Source of the DNA: CBDCYS01 sp965226245
Lineage (GTDB): Bacteria > Acidobacteriota > Terriglobia > Bryobacterales > UBA6623
Assembly (NCBI GenBank): GCA_965226245.1
Contig: CBDDCL010000014.1
Location: forward strand, 52,952 to 116,951
Length of the DNA: 64,000 nucleotides
Direction: 5' to 3'
Below the pieces are notes generated by a model, which was not told the DNA's origin, made no database searches, and saw nothing but the letters and a program-made list of their open reading frames with translations. Position 1 is the first letter of the stretch; each line of letters opens with the position of its first letter. The translations under genes and the position numbers were made by a program. Of this stretch, positions 62,073-64,000 are shown in pieces.

Positions 62073-63709
62073 CCTCCCGACCTTCCAGCGGCCCTCAGCG
62101 TCTTTATTGATAGGGGTTCAAGCCTGATCAGGACGTCAGGGAGGTCAACACCCGATGGGTGAAAAAGAGAGAAAGCCGTTCCAGCTAACTTTCAACGGAT
62201 TATTGAAGGTCGATTTCCAGGGATCGCACGTCACTTCCGACGGTGGCCTGATTTTGGTTCGCGAACTGGACGAACGGCTCGGTCTCGAGACGCTGATCGA
62301 TGAGCATCTCAGCGACTCCCGGCAAGGCACAAACAAGCAGTTCACGCTCGCTGATCTGTTGCGGCAGTCGGTCTACAGCCGCTTGGCGGGCTACGAGGAC
62401 CTCAACGATGCCGAGCGGGTTTCGATCGATCCTACGTTTCGGCTGATCGGTTCGCAGAAGATCTGGGATCGCGGTGCGGCCTTGACCTCGACGCTGCACG
62501 GCTTCGAGACGGACATGCTGGCGAGCGAAGAGAACCTGCTGGGGCTGATGGCGCTGAACCGAGAGCTGGTCGGGCAAGCGGAGGCGTTCGACGACTCCGC
62601 GCGGGTCGTTCTGGACATGGACTCCACCGAGAGTCCGGTCCATGGCCAACAGGAAAGCAGTGCCTACAACGGACACTTCGAGTCGGTCTGCTACCACCCG
62701 CTGTTGCTGTTCAATCAGCACGGCGATTGTCTGGCGGCGAAGCTGCGTCCCGGCAACGTGCACAGCGCCGAGGACTGGGATGAGCTATTGTTGCCGGAGA
62801 TCGAGCGCCAACAGGCTGCGGGCAAGCAGGTCGCCTTCCGGGGCGATGCGGCCTTTGCCAAGCCGGAAGTTTATGAGGCTTCGGAGGAACGCGGCGTGCA
62901 GTACGCCATCCGCATTCCGGCCAACAGGAGCTTGGAGTTAGAGATCGAAGACATCCTGTTTCGTCCGCCGGGGAGGCCCGGCCGCAAGCCGCTAGTGCGC
63001 TACAAGAGCTTTCGCTATCAGGCGGAGAGCTGGAAGAAGCCGAGACGAGTTGTCGCCAAGGTCGAGCACCACCAGGGCGAGCTGTTCGCACGCGTCGGTT
63101 TTATCGTGACGAACATGAGCTTGCCAAACCGGTCGGTGGTGCGCTTCTACAACAAGCGCGGGACGGCCGAGCAGTGGATTAAAGAAGGCAAGCAGGCGAC
63201 GCATTGGACAAGGCTGTCGTGCCATCGCTTCCGGGCGAACGAAGTGCGCTTTCAGTTAAGCGTGCTGGCCTACAACCTGGGCAACCTATGGCGGCGGCTG
63301 GGACTGCCACAAAGGATCAAGAGCTGGTCGCTGACGAGCTTGCAGCAGCGGCTGATGAAGACCGGTGGGCGGCTGGTCAAGCATGCCCGCTACTACTGGT
63401 TGCTGCTGGCGGAGGGACATCTGAACCGGCGGCTGTTTGGCGACATGCTGCGGAGGATCTGGGCGCTGCCTGTGCCGGGCGGGTAGCCCCGCACTTGGCG
63501 AATGCGAAATCTGTGTACTGAGGACGGAAGCTCGGAGGGGTGTCTGCGAAATTGACTTCGCAGCGGCGGATCAGCCCCCATGAGGGGCAAGAAGGGGGCT
63601 CGATCGGTCCCGCCTCAGCCGCCGCCTCTACCGGGTGGAGAAATGGTTGCGCTTCGCCGGGTGAGGGCGTAGACTCGTGCCGTCAGAGGAGCCAAATCGG
63701 AAATCCTGG
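62048..63709 (+). mobile_element. IS1380-family element, copy 4
   Basis: Identical to copy 2 in the left arm; ends at 62048 and 63709. Confidence 0.87.
62155..63486 (+). CDS. IS1380-family transposase (copy 4)
   Basis: Identical to 37375-38706: 443 residues, all catalytic blocks intact. Confidence 0.93.
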   Translation: MGEKERKPFQLTFNGLLKVDFQGSHVTSDGGLILVRELDERLGLETLIDEHLSDSRQGTNKQFTLADLLRQSVYSRLAGYEDLNDAERVSIDPTFRLIGSQKIWDRGAALTSTLHGFETDMLASEENLLGLMALNRELVGQAEAFDDSARVVLDMDSTESPVHGQQESSAYNGHFESVCYHPLLLFNQHGDCLAAKLRPGNVHSAEDWDELLLPEIERQQAAGKQVAFRGDAAFAKPEVYEASEERGVQYAIRIPANRSLELEIEDILFRPPGRPGRKPLVRYKSFRYQAESWKKPRRVVAKVEHHQGELFARVGFIVTNMSLPNRSVVRFYNKRGTAEQWIKEGKQATHWTRLSCHRFRANEVRFQLSVLAYNLGNLWRRLGLPQRIKSWSLTSLQQRLMKTGGRLVKHARYYWLLLAEGHLNRRLFGDMLRRIWALPVPGG

Positions 63710-64000
63710 TTGAGACGCGTGCGTTTCTGTTCGAGGTGCGTCGTTGTGGGAGAAGTGTTGCCAAAGAGCCCGCTAAGCGTCGCTGGAATACGATGAATCG
63801 GCAGCATTCGGAGGCAGGAGCGGCAGCGAAAGGAGTACCGAACGTAGCAGCAGTGCGAAACCGTTGTATCGCAGCCGGGAATCGGCTATCCTATCCGTCT
63901 CAGGACGGCGACAAAGGAAATCCTGGCTTGCATGTCGGGTTCCCTTCGACGTCCGATGGCCTACGAGGCGGTTTAATCCTACTGGGACGGCGCGGCGTGA
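63710..64000. other. non-coding flank at the window end
   Basis: Inverse of 36861-37151. No gene supported; the window ends within the repeat. Confidence 0.4.

Larger units (their letters stand above)
60517..64000 (+). repeat. right arm of the 3,484 bp inverted repeat
   Basis: Exact inverse of 36861-40344. The repeat still matches at the last base of the window, so the true length is larger. Confidence 0.93.

Overview
The window reads as one stretch of a GC-rich, heavily rearranged bacterial plasmid or a very plasmid-rich genomic segment. It carries three RepA genes of one family, two iteron origins with DnaA boxes, two copies of a ParA/ribbon-helix-helix partition operon, two broken trbB-like conjugation genes, two candidate oriT sites, and toxin-antitoxin pairs (BrnT/BrnA, HigB/HigA). 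No rRNA, tRNA or CRISPR array was seen. The gene families (PF04796-type RepA, TrbB, HigBA, Tn3 with DUF4158, AddAB-like pair) point to a proteobacterial host; this is an inference and the genus cannot be read from the sequence.

Layout. 1-2957: BrnT/BrnA, a decayed IS1380, a lipoprotein fragment. 3112-6298: a Tn3 remnant whose right end is split by an IS1595, a truncated repA, a 341 bp element with 38 bp inverted ends, a parA remnant and an RHH gene. 6303-9610: IS256, IS3 and IS6 debris, then a Tn3-type unit with res site, resolvase and a PD-(D/E)XK-like passenger. 9695-15792: a complete type I restriction-modification operon hsdM-hsdS-hsdR. 15844-18380: second Tn3 remnant, intact repA and iteron origin. 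18735-28561: two inverted IS5 copies, each inserted at the same trbB site, enclosing an AddB-like/AddA-like helicase-nuclease pair. 28665-30268: candidate oriT, third iteron origin and repA. 30332-35494: two more IS5 copies enclosing an RpoD-like sigma factor, a small Cys-rich protein and a hypothetical gene. 35909-40344: SPFH protein, IS1380, partition operon. 40644-52035: IS3, DinB, IS5 (IS427 type), EamA transporter, group II intron, IS4, PIG-L deacetylase, IS5-like pseudogene, AGCS symporter. 52405-57340: intron and Tn3 fragments, fifth IS5, gene scraps, IS1380. 57341-60262: secreted HNH nuclease operon, HigBA, a transfer-associated hypothetical gene, candidate oriT. 60517-64000: exact inverted copy of 36861-40344.

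How it fits together. The backbone genes look like pieces of at least two or three related iteron plasmids fused and shuffled by identical IS copies acting as recombination sites. The accessory load is defence and repair (type I RM, PD-(D/E)XK passenger, AddAB-like pair), transcription (extra sigma factor) and transport/metabolism genes between IS elements. Many transposase and intron genes carry single-base frameshifts, so either decay or sequencing/assembly error must be kept in mind. Element names, ends and duplications below were read by eye; no database search was run.
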